Part shown: positions 26,264 through 35,860 of the stretch, piece after piece | Layout: each line of letters starts with the position of its first letter | How positions within the stretch are numbered: position 1 is the first letter of the stretch | Assembly: GCF_028473605.1 (NCBI RefSeq) | Contig: NZ_CP097267.1 | Location: forward strand, 3,712,501-3,776,500 | Direction of reading: 5' to 3' | DNA length: 64,000 nucleotides | Source: Acidovorax sp. NCPPB 3576 | GTDB lineage: Bacteria; Pseudomonadota; Gammaproteobacteria; Burkholderiales; Burkholderiaceae_C | Program-made: the position numbers and the translations under genes | The notes under the pieces: model-generated | Seen by the model: only the letters and a program-made list of their open reading frames with translations | Databases searched by the model: none | What the model was told of the DNA's origin: nothing

Positions 26264-26332
26264 CATCGACAACGAATCAGGTCGCGTACTAGGGCAGAGC
26301 CGCTCGACGAGGACCTTCAGAAAGAGTTCGAC

Positions 26333-27310
26333 TCAGCCCAGCAGCCGGGCCAGTGTCAGCAAGGCGAGCAGCAGCATCCAAACCACCACCGAGCGCCAGA
26401 CCAGGCCGACCACACTGCGCAAATGTCCCACCTCGGGCTCTCTGCCAGGCGTGACATCGCTGCTTTCCGCCTCGATATCACCGTCGAAGCCCGCAGTAGA
26501 GAGCGGGTCCACCCGCGCACGCAGCGCCTCGCCGCCCAGCCGCACGTTGATGGCACCGGATGTGGCGGCCAGCACGACGCCATCGTTGTCGTTGGGAAAG
26601 CGCTGTGCATGAAAGCGCCAGCCATCGATGGCCTCTTCGAAACTGCCCACCACGGCAAAACTGAGGGCCGTCAGCCGGGCAGGCAACCAGTCGATCACGG
26701 TCCAGGACTGGGCCGATGCACGTTGCAATGATGCACTGGCCGGGTGAGGGCTGCCGGCCTTCCAGTAGCGCGATACGAATTCGGCCAGCCGGTAAAGCAC
26801 GGCACCTGTCGGCCCCAGACCCAGAGCAGCCAATACTGAAAAACAGGCAAGCACCCCGAACACATGGCGGTGTGCGGCAATGACGGAATACTCGACCACA
26901 TGTCGCACGATCTCGCTGCGCGGCAGTTGGCCGACGTCCACCTGCTGCCATGCCGCCAGCCGGGCCCGCGCGCTGTCTTCATCGCGCTCTTCCAGCGCAT
27001 CGCGGATGTTGGTGAAGTGGTGGCTGAACTGGCGGAAACCGAGGGTGACATAGAGCACCGCAACGTTCCAGACTACGGCCGCGGGCCAACCGATCCCGTA
27101 GAAAAGCAGCCAGTGCACTGCCAACACGGCCAGCGAAGGCAACAGCACTGCAAGCGCCCAAGCGACCCATCCGTGGTGCGATTTACCCGCATCGAAGTTG
27201 CGGCTGATCGAAAGTGCCCAGGCACGAACGCCGGCATGGATGGGGTTGCTGCGCGCCAGCGGGCGCGCCTGCTCGATCAGCAAAGCGAACAGGATGGCAA
27301 AGAAACTCAT
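26333..27310 (-). CDS. CobD/CbiB-family membrane protein
   Basis: 325 residues with four to five predicted TM helices; the start MSFFAILFALLIEQARPL and VWNVAVLYVTLGFRQFSHHFTNIRDAL are characteristic of the betaproteobacterial CobD/CbiB-like group. True CbiB attaches aminopropanol phosphate to adenosylcobyrate. This branch is divergent and its enzyme activity is not certain, although a cobaltochelatase operon is encoded 10 kb away. ATG 27310 is preferred to the TTG three codons upstream. The Nudix gene lies 65 bp upstream in the same direction. Confidence 0.75.
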   Translation of the reverse strand: MSFFAILFALLIEQARPLARSNPIHAGVRAWALSISRNFDAGKSHHGWVAWALAVLLPSLAVLAVHWLLFYGIGWPAAVVWNVAVLYVTLGFRQFSHHFTNIRDALEERDEDSARARLAAWQQVDVGQLPRSEIVRHVVEYSVIAAHRHVFGVLACFSVLAALGLGPTGAVLYRLAEFVSRYWKAGSPHPASASLQRASAQSWTVIDWLPARLTALSFAVVGSFEEAIDGWRFHAQRFPNDNDGVVLAATSGAINVRLGGEALRARVDPLSTAGFDGDIEAESSDVTPGREPEVGHLRSVVGLVWRSVVVWMLLLALLTLARLLG

Positions 27311-27375
27311 GGTGGGCAATGATAGCGGCCCGTTTCAGCACGCGGCCTGGGCTACCCGAGGAAAATCGCCGAAGT

Positions 27376-28104
27376 TCAGGCAAGCATGAACCGGTAGAAA
27401 TTGCGCAGCATGCCCGCTGTCGCGCCCCAGATGAAATGCGTTTTGCCAGCGGCGTCCTCATAGGGCATGGACAACCATTCGCGGGTCACACCGTCCCACT
27501 CCAGCGCATGCCGCCGGTGATGGGCCGGGTCCAGCAGATAGTCCAACGGAACCTCGAACACATCCGCCACTTCGTAAGCATTGGGGTTCAGCGCGCAATC
27601 GGGTTGCACCAGCGCGACGATCGGGGTGATGCTGAATCCTGTGCCGGTTCTGTACGTGGCCAGTTCGCCGAGAACCTCTACATACCGGCCCTCCAGCCCG
27701 ACCTCCTCCCAGGCCTCGCGCAACGCCGTCGCTGCCGGGTTCGCATCTTCCGGGTCGGCACTGCCGCCAGGAAAGGCCACTTGGCCCGAATGCGTGGACA
27801 GGTGTGCAGTGCGTTCCGTGAGCAGCACCGTGGCACGCTCGCGCATCATGATCGGAATGAGCACGGCCGCATGGCGCAGCGGCCGGTCGGAGAAAGCACG
27901 TTCATGCACGACCTCTGGCACCCACGCGGGCGGCGATGCGAAGCGGCGCCTCAGCGCCTCGGCCGTTTGCGCAGCCGCAGGGATGCGGGGGAGGTGCGAG
28001 TCCACCCCCAACACAGGCACGCGACGCGGATCGAACGGCGGCATCGAGGACAGTGGCGCGATCACCGAAGGCATTGAAGGGGGCGAAGAGTTCGGCTGCG
28101 TCAT
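27376..28104 (-). CDS. CoA pyrophosphatase (Nudix, NudL-like)
   Basis: 242 residues. The Nudix box GGSADPEDANPAATALREAWEEVGL is complete (G-x5-E-x7-RE-x2-EE-x-G), preceded by the CoA-pyrophosphatase element LTERTAHLSTHSGQVAFPGG. It should split CoA into 4'-phosphopantetheine and 3',5'-ADP. A Pro/Ser-rich N-terminal tail of about 55 residues precedes the domain. It lies after the rplS terminator, so it has its own promoter. Confidence 0.9.
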   Translation of the reverse strand: MTQPNSSPPSMPSVIAPLSSMPPFDPRRVPVLGVDSHLPRIPAAAQTAEALRRRFASPPAWVPEVVHERAFSDRPLRHAAVLIPIMMRERATVLLTERTAHLSTHSGQVAFPGGSADPEDANPAATALREAWEEVGLEGRYVEVLGELATYRTGTGFSITPIVALVQPDCALNPNAYEVADVFEVPLDYLLDPAHHRRHALEWDGVTREWLSMPYEDAAGKTHFIWGATAGMLRNFYRFMLA

Positions 28105-28136
28105 GGATGTGGGCCTGGCTCGGCCATGCGGCCAAA

Positions 28137-28171
28137 GAAAAAGCCGCTACGGCTTGCGCTGTAGCGGCTTT
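28137..28171 (-). terminator. Rho-independent terminator of the rpsP-rplS operon
   Basis: AAGCCGCTAC (28141-28150) pairs perfectly with GTAGCGGCTT (28161-28170), and A-rich plus-strand sequence to the left reads as a U run on the minus strand. Confidence 0.85.
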
Positions 28172-28191
28172 GGAGCAACTGGCAGAGCGCC

Positions 28192-28578
<387 letters not shown>

Positions 28579-28693
28579 GTTTGCATCCAACGATCATGTC
28601 CGCGCCAAGATTGGCAAAGCGTCGGGATTGACGTGTCGTGCTTTCGCAGCAAAAAGGCGAAAGCGGCCGGCCAGAGGATCGAAAAGCCTTCGA

Positions 28694-29461
28694 TTATAGC
28701 AAGCTGGCGTTATTTGCCAAAACGGCCTCGTCCGCCTTGCCCAGAAGTCCCTGCGCGCGCGCGGCGTCGATGAGTTCAGGACGGTGCCGCGCGGTGATCG
28801 ACAGACGCTGATCCCGGCGCCAGCGCTCGATCTGGACATGGTGGCCGGAGAGCAGCGGCGAAGGTACCCGCCGCCCTTCCCATTCTTCGGGGCGGGTGTA
28901 GTGGGGGCAATCCAGCAGGCCGTCGAGCGCATCGTTGAAACTATCGAACTGGTGGCTCCCCTCATCGTTCAGCACGCCCGGCTGCAGGCGCGCCACCGCA
29001 TCCAGCAACGCCATGGCCGGGATCTCGCCGCCCGACAGCACGAAGTCACCCAGGCTGAGCTGCATCTGAACGTGTGCATCGATGAAACGCTGGTCAACGC
29101 CCTCATAGCGCCCGCACAGCAAAACGGCACCAGCACTGCTGGACCAGCCAGTCACGCCAGCATGATCGAGCACCTGCCCGATCGGCGAGAACAGCACCAA
29201 CGGGGCCAACTGCCCTGCCGCTTCCGCTCGATCGGAGCGAATGGCAGTCAGGCATCGCGACAAGGGCTCGGCCATCATCACCATGCCGGGGCCGCCACCA
29301 AAAGGCCGGTCGTCCACCCGGCGGTAATTTCCATCGGCATGGTCACGCGGATTCCATAGCCGCACCTCTACCTGGCCCGACGCATACGCGCGACGCGTCA
29401 CGCCGCTTGCCAAAAACGGGACAAACAGTTCGGGAAACAGGGTGATGACGTCGAAACGCAT
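28694..29461 (-). CDS. trmD: tRNA (guanine-N1)-methyltransferase
   Basis: 255 residues; makes m1G37 in tRNAs that read C-starting codons and prevents +1 frameshifting. The SPOUT knot motifs LLCGRYEGVDQRFIDAHV and LSLGDFVLSGGEIPAMALLDA are intact. ATG 29461 (MRFDVITLFPELF) gives the E. coli length. An in-frame ATG at 29533 overlaps the rimM stop as TGATG and would add 24 residues, which could reflect coupling. Confidence 0.95.
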   Translation of the reverse strand: MRFDVITLFPELFVPFLASGVTRRAYASGQVEVRLWNPRDHADGNYRRVDDRPFGGGPGMVMMAEPLSRCLTAIRSDRAEAAGQLAPLVLFSPIGQVLDHAGVTGWSSSAGAVLLCGRYEGVDQRFIDAHVQMQLSLGDFVLSGGEIPAMALLDAVARLQPGVLNDEGSHQFDSFNDALDGLLDCPHYTRPEEWEGRRVPSPLLSGHHVQIERWRRDQRLSITARHRPELIDAARAQGLLGKADEAVLANNASLL

Positions 29462-29532
29462 GGGAGATGAAGCAAGGCCGTCAAAGAAATGAACGGAGCG
29501 GCGAGGCCCTTCGTTCAGTCCATCGATATCCA

Positions 29533-30105
29533 TCAATAGTCGGGCTGCCAATCGACCGTGATGCGGCGCTCGGCCAACTCGACCTTGTCCACGAAGGCCG
29601 AGACAAAGGGAATCATCCGCTCCTGCGCCTTGCCCTCTTGCTCGTAGGCCAGCACCAAAGTGGTCTGCGGGCCCGTGGAGAGCAGCTCGCGCACCGTGCC
29701 GAGGGCCACGCCCTCGCGGTTGACGACGGCAAGGCCGATCAGATCGACCCAGTAATACTCATCCTCGGCGGCGGTCGGAAAGCTCGACCGGGGCACGAAG
29801 ATGCGCGCGCCGCGAAGCGCCTCGGCCGCATCGCGGTCGTCCACGCCCTGGGCAGAGGCGACCACCGTGTCGGAATGCTCGCGCGCCTGCTTGACGGCCA
29901 GTACCACCGTGCCCTCGAAAAAGCTCTTGGCGCCCTTTTCGCTGGGTTGGAGAAACCAGCGTTTGGAGGAAAACAGCACTTCAGGATTGGCGCTGTAAGG
30001 CAACACTTTGAACCAGCCCTTCACGCCCCAGGCATCGGCAATACGGCCGATCTCTACCGCGTCGGACGGCAATTCGGCAGGCTCGAGAACAGGCAGATTG
30101 GGCAT
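29533..30105 (-). CDS. rimM: Ribosome maturation factor RimM
   Basis: 190 residues with an N-terminal RimM beta-barrel (VEIGRIADAWGVKGWFKV) and a C-terminal PRC barrel (YYWVDLIGLAVVNREGVALGTV). It assists 30S head assembly around S19. A strong hairpin with a U run separates it from rpsP. Confidence 0.95.
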   Translation of the reverse strand: MPNLPVLEPAELPSDAVEIGRIADAWGVKGWFKVLPYSANPEVLFSSKRWFLQPSEKGAKSFFEGTVVLAVKQAREHSDTVVASAQGVDDRDAAEALRGARIFVPRSSFPTAAEDEYYWVDLIGLAVVNREGVALGTVRELLSTGPQTTLVLAYEQEGKAQERMIPFVSAFVDKVELAERRITVDWQPDY

Positions 30106-30130
30106 GGTGTGCAACAGGGTTTCGGAAATG

Positions 30131-30175
30131 AAAAAAGGCGGGACCCGTTAGAAAAACCAACGGGGCCCGCCTTTT
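30131..30175 (-). terminator. Hairpin with U run between rpsP and rimM
   Basis: GGCGGG-a-CCCGTT (30138-30149) pairs with AACGGG-g-CCCGCC (30159-30171). On the minus strand it is followed by a U run (plus-strand AAAAAA at 30131-30136). As it lies inside the operon it probably acts as a partial terminator, lowering rimM-trmD-rplS relative to rpsP. Confidence 0.75.
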
Positions 30176-30191
30176 GTCCAGAGGACGCGGA

Positions 30192-30443
30192 TCAGGCAGC
30201 CTTTTTGGCGGCCTGCTTGATCAGACGGTCCACGGTGGGCGACGACTGAGCGCCCACGCTTTGCCAGTAGGTCAGACGGTCTTGCGCAATGCGCAGGCCT
30301 TCTTCGTTTTCCTTGGCCGTGGGGTTATAGAAACCCAGGCGTTCGATGAATCGGCCATCGCGGCGCACACGCTTGTCGGCCACGACGATGTTGAAAAACG
30401 GACGGCCTTTGGAGCCGCCGCGGGAGAGTCGAATAACGACCAT
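30192..30443 (-). CDS. rpsP: 30S ribosomal protein S16
   Basis: 83 residues: [41 protein letters not shown] is the bS16 signature. First gene of the rpsP-rimM-trmD-rplS operon. The start at 30443 is fixed by conservation. Confidence 0.97.
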   Translation of the reverse strand: MVVIRLSRGGSKGRPFFNIVVADKRVRRDGRFIERLGFYNPTAKENEEGLRIAQDRLTYWQSVGAQSSPTVDRLIKQAAKKAA

Positions 30444-30546
30444 AATGAATCCTTCGGGTGGTCGCAGCGTAAAGCTGCATGGTTTTTTGCTGCGTTTGAG
30501 ACACGCGACATGGCCACCCGGCCAGCGACACGCTGCAAAGCCCGCG

Positions 30547-30552
30547 ATTATA
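30547..30552 (-). promoter_or_regulatory. -10 element of the rpsP operon
   Basis: A perfect TATAAT on the minus strand, 104 nt upstream of rpsP. It lies only 16 bp from the divergent GNAT gene start. No convincing -35 is seen, which is acceptable with a consensus -10. Confidence 0.55.
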
Positions 30553-30567
30553 GCCACTTCACTCGAC

Positions 30568-31089
30568 ATGCCCACCATCCGCGACAGCCGCAGCGAAGAT
30601 ATCGCTGCCATCACCGCCATTTACCAACACCACGTGCTGCATGGCACTGGCACCTTCGAGGTAGACCCGCCGACCCAAGCCGACATGACCGGCCGCCGCG
30701 CTGACGTGCTCGCCCGGGGCCTGCCCTACATCGTGGCGGAAAAGGATGGACAGATTCTCGGCTTTGCCTACGCCAACTGGTTCAAGCCCCGACCGGCCTA
30801 TCGCTTTTCGGCGGAAGACTCCATCTATGTCGCCGATACCGCCCGGGGCATGGGCGTGGGCCGCAAGCTGCTCGATGCGCTGGCGCAGCAGGCGGAGGCG
30901 GCCGGGGTGCGCAAGCTGCTCGCGGTGATCGGCGATTCCGCCAACGCCGGCTCCATCGGCGTGCACCGCTCCGCCGGCTTCACCGAGATCGGCGTGATGC
31001 GCTCGGTGGGCTGGAAATTCGGCGCCTGGCGCGACATCGTGCTGATGGAAAAGACCCTGGGCGCGGGCGACACCACGTCGCCGGAATGA
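30568..31089 (+). CDS. GNAT N-acetyltransferase, phosphinothricin-acetyltransferase-like
   Basis: 173 residues. [31 protein letters not shown] is the opening of the Pat/MddA group; the acetyl-CoA loop is [11 protein letters not shown] and the tail [25 protein letters not shown] is conserved. Likely substrates are phosphinothricin-like or methionine sulfoximine/sulfone analogues. ATG 30568 starts the conserved sequence. Divergent from rpsP. Confidence 0.9.
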   Translation: MPTIRDSRSEDIAAITAIYQHHVLHGTGTFEVDPPTQADMTGRRADVLARGLPYIVAEKDGQILGFAYANWFKPRPAYRFSAEDSIYVADTARGMGVGRKLLDALAQQAEAAGVRKLLAVIGDSANAGSIGVHRSAGFTEIGVMRSVGWKFGAWRDIVLMEKTLGAGDTTSPE

Positions 31090-31099
31090 GCCCCCTGCC

Positions 31100-31546
31100 A
31101 TGAAAAACAAGACCGTCGCCGCCTGGCTGGCTTTCGTCGGCGGGCCCCTGGGGCTGCACCGCTTCTATCTGCACGGCCTGTCGGACATGCTGGGCTGGCT
31201 CCTGCCCGTTCCCACGGCCCTGGGCATCTACGGCATCCAGCGCGTGCAGGCGATGGGGCAGGACGACCACATCAGCTGGATGCTCATTCCCCTGCTGGGC
31301 TTCACCATCGCGGGCTGCGCGCTGCGCGCCATCCTCTACGGACTGATGACGCCCGAGAAATGGAACGCCCGCTTCAACCCGGCCGCGGCGCCGGACGCCG
31401 CTCCGGGGCGCACGCACTGGTTCACGATCTTCGCCATCGCCCTGTCGCTGTTGGTGGGCACCGCGGTGCTGATGGCCAGCCTGGCCTTCAGCTTCCAGCG
31501 CTACTTCGAATACCAGATCGAAGAGGCCCGCAAGATCTCGCAGTGA
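31100..31546 (+). CDS. TM2-domain-like membrane protein
   Basis: 148 residues. KNKTVAAWLAFVGGPLGLHRFYLHG is a TM2-type motif with the DRF-like turn replaced by HRF; three to four TM helices follow, and the C-terminus is charged. It starts 10 bp after the GNAT stop, so it is probably co-transcribed. Function unknown. Confidence 0.75.
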   Translation: MKNKTVAAWLAFVGGPLGLHRFYLHGLSDMLGWLLPVPTALGIYGIQRVQAMGQDDHISWMLIPLLGFTIAGCALRAILYGLMTPEKWNARFNPAAAPDAAPGRTHWFTIFAIALSLLVGTAVLMASLAFSFQRYFEYQIEEARKISQ

Positions 31547-31553
31547 CGGCATT

Positions 31554-31614
31554 GGGCATCAAACATGCCCGACGCCCTAGAAAATCATGCGGCGGCAGCT
31601 ATAAAAATAATAGC
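31554..31614. repeat. Dispersed GCTA-N9-TAGC repeat copy
   Basis: Inverted arms GGGCAT (31554-31559)/ATGCCC (31565-31570), then the core GCTATAAAAATAATAGC (31598-31614). It lies between the convergent TM2 and pit genes. Confidence 0.65.
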
Positions 31615-31634
31615 AAACCGCATCAGGATCGAGA

Positions 31635-32645
31635 TCAGTAGAGCTGCAGGCTGACCCAGTACGCGATGGCCGCCACGAACGCACTGGCAGGAATCGTCAG
31701 AATCCACGCCCACACGATGTTCCCCGCCACCCCCCAGCGCACGGCGCTGGCACGCTGGGTGGAGCCCACACCGACGATGGCGCCCGTGATGGTGTGGGTC
31801 GTCGAGACGGGAATGCCCATCGCGGTGGCGATGAAAAGCGTCATCGCCCCGCCCGTCTCCGCGCAGAAGCCGCCCACGGGCTTGAGCTTGGTGATCCTCT
31901 GGCCCATGGTCTTGACGATGCGCCAGCCGCCGAACATGGTGCCCAGCCCGATGGCCAGGTAGCACGACACGATGGTCCAGGTGGGGGGCGATGAGTCCGA
32001 CGCCGAGGCGTAGCCCGTGGCGATCAGCAGCAGCCAGATGATGCCGATGGTCTTTTGCGCATCATTGCCGCCATGGCCCAGGCTGTATGCGCCCGCGGAC
32101 AGCAGCTGCAGCCGGCGGAACCACTTGTCCACCTTGTTCGGGCGCGCGCGGCGGAAGATCCACGCCACCGCCACCATCATCAGCGAGCCCAGCAGGAAAC
32201 CGAGCAGCGGCGAGACGAAGATGAATGCCACCGTTTTCAGGATGCCGGCCGAGATCAGCGCGCCCGCCCCCGCCTTGGCGATGACCGCGCCCACGATGCC
32301 GCCGATGAGCGCATGCGACGAACTGCTGGGAATGCCGTAGTACCACGTGATGACGTTCCAGGTGATGGCGCCCACCAGGGCCCCGAAGATCACGTGCGTG
32401 TCCACCACCCCGGGCTGCACGATGCCTTTGCCGATGGTGGCTGCCACGCTCAGGTGGAAGATGAAGATGGCGATGACGTTGAAGAACGCGGCGAAGAGGA
32501 CGGCCTGCGTCGGCTTGAGCACCCCGGTGGAGACCACGGTGGCAATCGAGTTGGCGGCGTCGTGAAACCCGTTCATGAAGTCGAACAGGATGGCCAGCGC
32601 CACCAGCAGCACCACGACCCACAGGGCGGTTTGGACGGTTTCCAT
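31635..32645 (-). CDS. pit: Low-affinity inorganic phosphate transporter (PiT family)
   Basis: 336 residues, about ten TM helices. The two PiT signature repeats are present: FDFMNGFHDAANSIATVVSTGVL near the N-terminus and GHGGNDAQKTIGI in the middle. It moves metal-phosphate with protons. It follows the DUF47 gene by 35 bp; this DUF47-Pit pairing is widespread and the DUF47 protein is thought to control transport. Confidence 0.94.
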   Translation of the reverse strand: METVQTALWVVVLLVALAILFDFMNGFHDAANSIATVVSTGVLKPTQAVLFAAFFNVIAIFIFHLSVAATIGKGIVQPGVVDTHVIFGALVGAITWNVITWYYGIPSSSSHALIGGIVGAVIAKAGAGALISAGILKTVAFIFVSPLLGFLLGSLMMVAVAWIFRRARPNKVDKWFRRLQLLSAGAYSLGHGGNDAQKTIGIIWLLLIATGYASASDSSPPTWTIVSCYLAIGLGTMFGGWRIVKTMGQRITKLKPVGGFCAETGGAMTLFIATAMGIPVSTTHTITGAIVGVGSTQRASAVRWGVAGNIVWAWILTIPASAFVAAIAYWVSLQLY

Positions 32646-32680
32646 GCGTAGAGAGCGTGTATTTCTTCTGGCAGGCGGGA

Positions 32681-33328
32681 TCAGGAGTTCTCGAGGATGA
32701 TGCCCTCGATGTGGTTCGCCACGTCTTCGCATTTGTCGGTGATCGTCTCGAGCAGCTCGTAGATCGCCTTGAGCTTGAGCACCTCGCGCACGTCGGGCTC
32801 TTCGCGGAACAGCTTGCTCATGGCGCTGCGCATCACCCGGTCGGCGTCGCCCTCCAGGCGGTCGATTTCTTCGCAGGTCTTGAGCGCGGCTTCGGCCACG
32901 GCCGGGTCGGCGATCTTCTCCAGCAGCTTGACCGCATCGCGCACGCGCTCGCAGCACTTGACGCTGATGTCGGTCAGGCGGGTGATCTCTTCGGTCATGT
33001 GGCGCACGTCGTACAGCGCCATGGTTTCGGCCGAGTCCTGGATCAGGTCGGCCACGTCGTCCATCGTGTTGATGAGCGAATGGATCTGCTCGCGGTCGAT
33101 GGGGGTGATGAAGGTCTTGTGCAGCGAGCGGTTGACCTCGTGGGTCACGCGGTCGGCAGCGCGCTCCGCGTTGTCCACATCCTGGTTGTACTTGTCGCGC
33201 AGGTGGGGATCGTTGTAGTTGGCCACCAGCTGCGAAAACGCACGGGCGGCCTCGACGATGCGGTCAGCATGCTGATTGAACATCTCGAAAAAATTGCCCT
33301 CGCGGGGCAACAGCTTTCCAAAAAACAT
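32681..33328 (-). CDS. DUF47 / PhoU-like phosphate transport regulator
   Basis: 215 residues, all-helical: MFFGKLLPREGNFFEMFNQHADRIVEAA, DVDNAERAADRVTHEVNRSLHKTFITPIDREQIHSLI and MDDVADLIQDSAE carry the acidic metal-binding clusters of the PhoU-like DUF47 family. ATG 33328 fits the normal start. It precedes pit in one operon. Confidence 0.92.
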   Translation of the reverse strand: MFFGKLLPREGNFFEMFNQHADRIVEAARAFSQLVANYNDPHLRDKYNQDVDNAERAADRVTHEVNRSLHKTFITPIDREQIHSLINTMDDVADLIQDSAETMALYDVRHMTEEITRLTDISVKCCERVRDAVKLLEKIADPAVAEAALKTCEEIDRLEGDADRVMRSAMSKLFREEPDVREVLKLKAIYELLETITDKCEDVANHIEGIILENS

Positions 33329-33618
33329 GCGGACTCCTGAACAGACAGACCCACCGCCCACGATCGCCACGGATGTGACAGGACGATGACACTTTTGCGA
33401 AAGGCGCGAGTTTAACCGCGCCGTTCGGACGAGCGCCGGTCCAGGGGTCTCGGCGGGCGGTCCCGGGAATGTCAGGCGGCTCCTACAGGCATCGCGCCGC
33501 GCTGCCCACATGGCAGGCGCGAGACGCGTCTTACATTGAATCGGCAGTCTTTGATCCGCCCTTTTTCAGACGCTCAGACGCAATCGCCTCTTTCATCGCC
33601 ATGCCAAAGGATTTCCCC
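33329..33618. other. Divergent intergenic region, DUF47-pit / outer-membrane protein
   Basis: 290 nt with no gene I can support. It must hold the promoters of the phosphate operon and the barrel gene. I saw no convincing pho box. Confidence 0.4.
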
Positions 33619-34218
33619 ATGAAACACACGCTTCGCGTTCTCCCGTGCGTTCTCGCGCTTGCGTTCGGTGCGGTCGCCGCACAAGCGCAGACGGCCAATC
33701 GCGCATCCAACCGCGACTCTTTCATTCCCAGCACGCAACAAGGCTATGTCGGCCTGAGCGGCGGCCAGTCCAAATACGATCTGCGCAGCGGCACGGGCGG
33801 CTTCGCGTTCGACGACAACGACACCGCCTGGAAGATCTACACCGGTGGTTATTTCAATCAGAACTTCGGCATCGAGTTCGGCTACCTGAACTTCGGCAAT
33901 GCCACCCGCGTGGGCGGTGAAACCAAGGCGCAGGGCTTGAATTTGAGCCTGGTCGGCCGTCTGCCGGTCAGCGAGCAATTCGATGTGTTCGGCAAGGTCG
34001 GTACGACCTATGGCCGCACCAAGACTTCGGGCAGTCCCGGCTTCGGCGTGACGACAGGCGACGACAACGGCTTCGGCCTGTCGTACGGTGCAGGCGTGCG
34101 CTGGGCATTCAACCCGCAGTGGGCCGCCGTGGTCGAGTGGGAGCGCCACCGCCTGAATTTCGCCGATGGCAAGTCCGATGTGGACATGACCACGGTGGGC
34201 GTGCAGTACCGCTACTGA
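33619..34218 (+). CDS. Outer-membrane beta-barrel protein (OmpA/OmpX-like)
   Basis: 199 residues. The Sec signal ends AAQAQT; the mature protein has alternating strands (QGYVGLSGGQSKYDL, WKIYTGGYFNQNFGIEFGYLNFG, LNLSLVGRLPVSEQFDVFGKVGTTYG, LSYGAGVRWAFNPQWAAVVEWERH) and ends VGVQYRY with a C-terminal aromatic, as BAM substrates require. About eight strands. No peptidoglycan-binding domain. ATG 33619 is chosen over ATG 33601. Confidence 0.87.
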   Translation: MKHTLRVLPCVLALAFGAVAAQAQTANRASNRDSFIPSTQQGYVGLSGGQSKYDLRSGTGGFAFDDNDTAWKIYTGGYFNQNFGIEFGYLNFGNATRVGGETKAQGLNLSLVGRLPVSEQFDVFGKVGTTYGRTKTSGSPGFGVTTGDDNGFGLSYGAGVRWAFNPQWAAVVEWERHRLNFADGKSDVDMTTVGVQYRY

Positions 34219-34248
34219 TGCGCGGCAAGCCGCTGGCAACGCCAAAGC

Positions 34249-34275
34249 AAAAGGGCCCTTCGCAGGGCCCTTTTT
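34249..34275. terminator. Bidirectional Rho-independent terminator
   Basis: AAGGGCCC (34251-34258) pairs with GGGCCCTT (34265-34272) across a 6-nt loop, with T run right and A run left. It serves both the barrel gene and the convergent livF. Confidence 0.85.
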
Positions 34276-34327
34276 CATTCGCCGCCATTCGCCGGCGAAC
34301 GGTGAACGGCGATGGTGTTGGACTCGG

Positions 34328-35056
<729 letters not shown>

Positions 35057-35058
35057 TC

Positions 35059-35841
35059 TCAATGTCCTCCGGTGCCCAGGTAGGCCTCAATCACTTTTTC
35101 GTTCTTCTGCACGGTGGCAGGCGTGCCTTCGGCGATCTGCTTGCCGTAGTCGAGCACCGTGACGCGGTCGCACAGGCCCATCACCAGCTTCACATCGTGT
35201 TCGATGAGCAAGATGGTGCGGTTGTCGTTGCGGATGCGGTCGATCAGTTCGCGCAGCTGCACCTTCTCGGTCGCGTTCATGCCGGCAGCCGGTTCGTCGA
35301 GCGCGATCAACTGCGGGTCGGTGGCCAGGGCGCGGGCGATCTCCAGGCGGCGCTGGTCACCGTAGCTCAGGGTGCGCGCCTTGTAGTCGGCGAACTTGCC
35401 GATGCCCACATAGTCGAGCAGTTCCTGCGCGCGGCGGGCAATCGCCGCCTCTTCTTCCTTGAAGCCCTTGGTGCGCAGCACGGCACCCAGCAGCCCCGAC
35501 TTGGTGCGGATGTGCCGCCCCACCATCACGTTCTCCAGCGCCGTCATTTCGGCGAAGAGGCGGATGTTCTGGAACGTGCGGGCGATGCCCGCCTTGGCCA
35601 CTTCGTGCACGGCCGTGGGCTGGTAGGGCTTGCCTGCCAGCTCGAAGCTGCCGCTGTCGGGTGTGTACAGGCCCGTGATCACGTTGAAGAACGTGGTCTT
35701 GCCGGCGCCGTTGGGACCGATCAGGCCATAGACCTGACCCCGTTCAATCGTGATGCCGACGTCGGACAGGGCCTGCAAGCCGCCGAAGCGCTTGGAAATG
35801 CCGGCGACCTTCAGCACCACATCGTTGGATTTCTCTGCCAT
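35059..35841 (-). CDS. livG: Branched-chain amino-acid ABC transporter ATPase LivG
   Basis: 260 residues: Walker A GPNGAGKTTFFN, the LivG-specific long insertion RTFQNIRLFAEMTALENVMVGRH, LSYGDQRRLEIARALAT and LIALDEPAAGMN. Pairs with LivF in a heterodimeric ATPase. Its N-terminus (MAEKSNDVVLK) nearly repeats that of LivF (MAEKSNNVLLK). Confidence 0.94.
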   Translation of the reverse strand: MAEKSNDVVLKVAGISKRFGGLQALSDVGITIERGQVYGLIGPNGAGKTTFFNVITGLYTPDSGSFELAGKPYQPTAVHEVAKAGIARTFQNIRLFAEMTALENVMVGRHIRTKSGLLGAVLRTKGFKEEEAAIARRAQELLDYVGIGKFADYKARTLSYGDQRRLEIARALATDPQLIALDEPAAGMNATEKVQLRELIDRIRNDNRTILLIEHDVKLVMGLCDRVTVLDYGKQIAEGTPATVQKNEKVIEAYLGTGGH

Positions 35842-35860
35842 TTCTAACTTTCAGTGCTGT

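Noticed and set aside
29462..29533. 24-residue N-terminal extension of TrmD from the ATG overlapping the rimM stop
   Set aside because: ATG 29461 gives the standard 255-residue protein; the extension is not typical, although translational coupling cannot be excluded.
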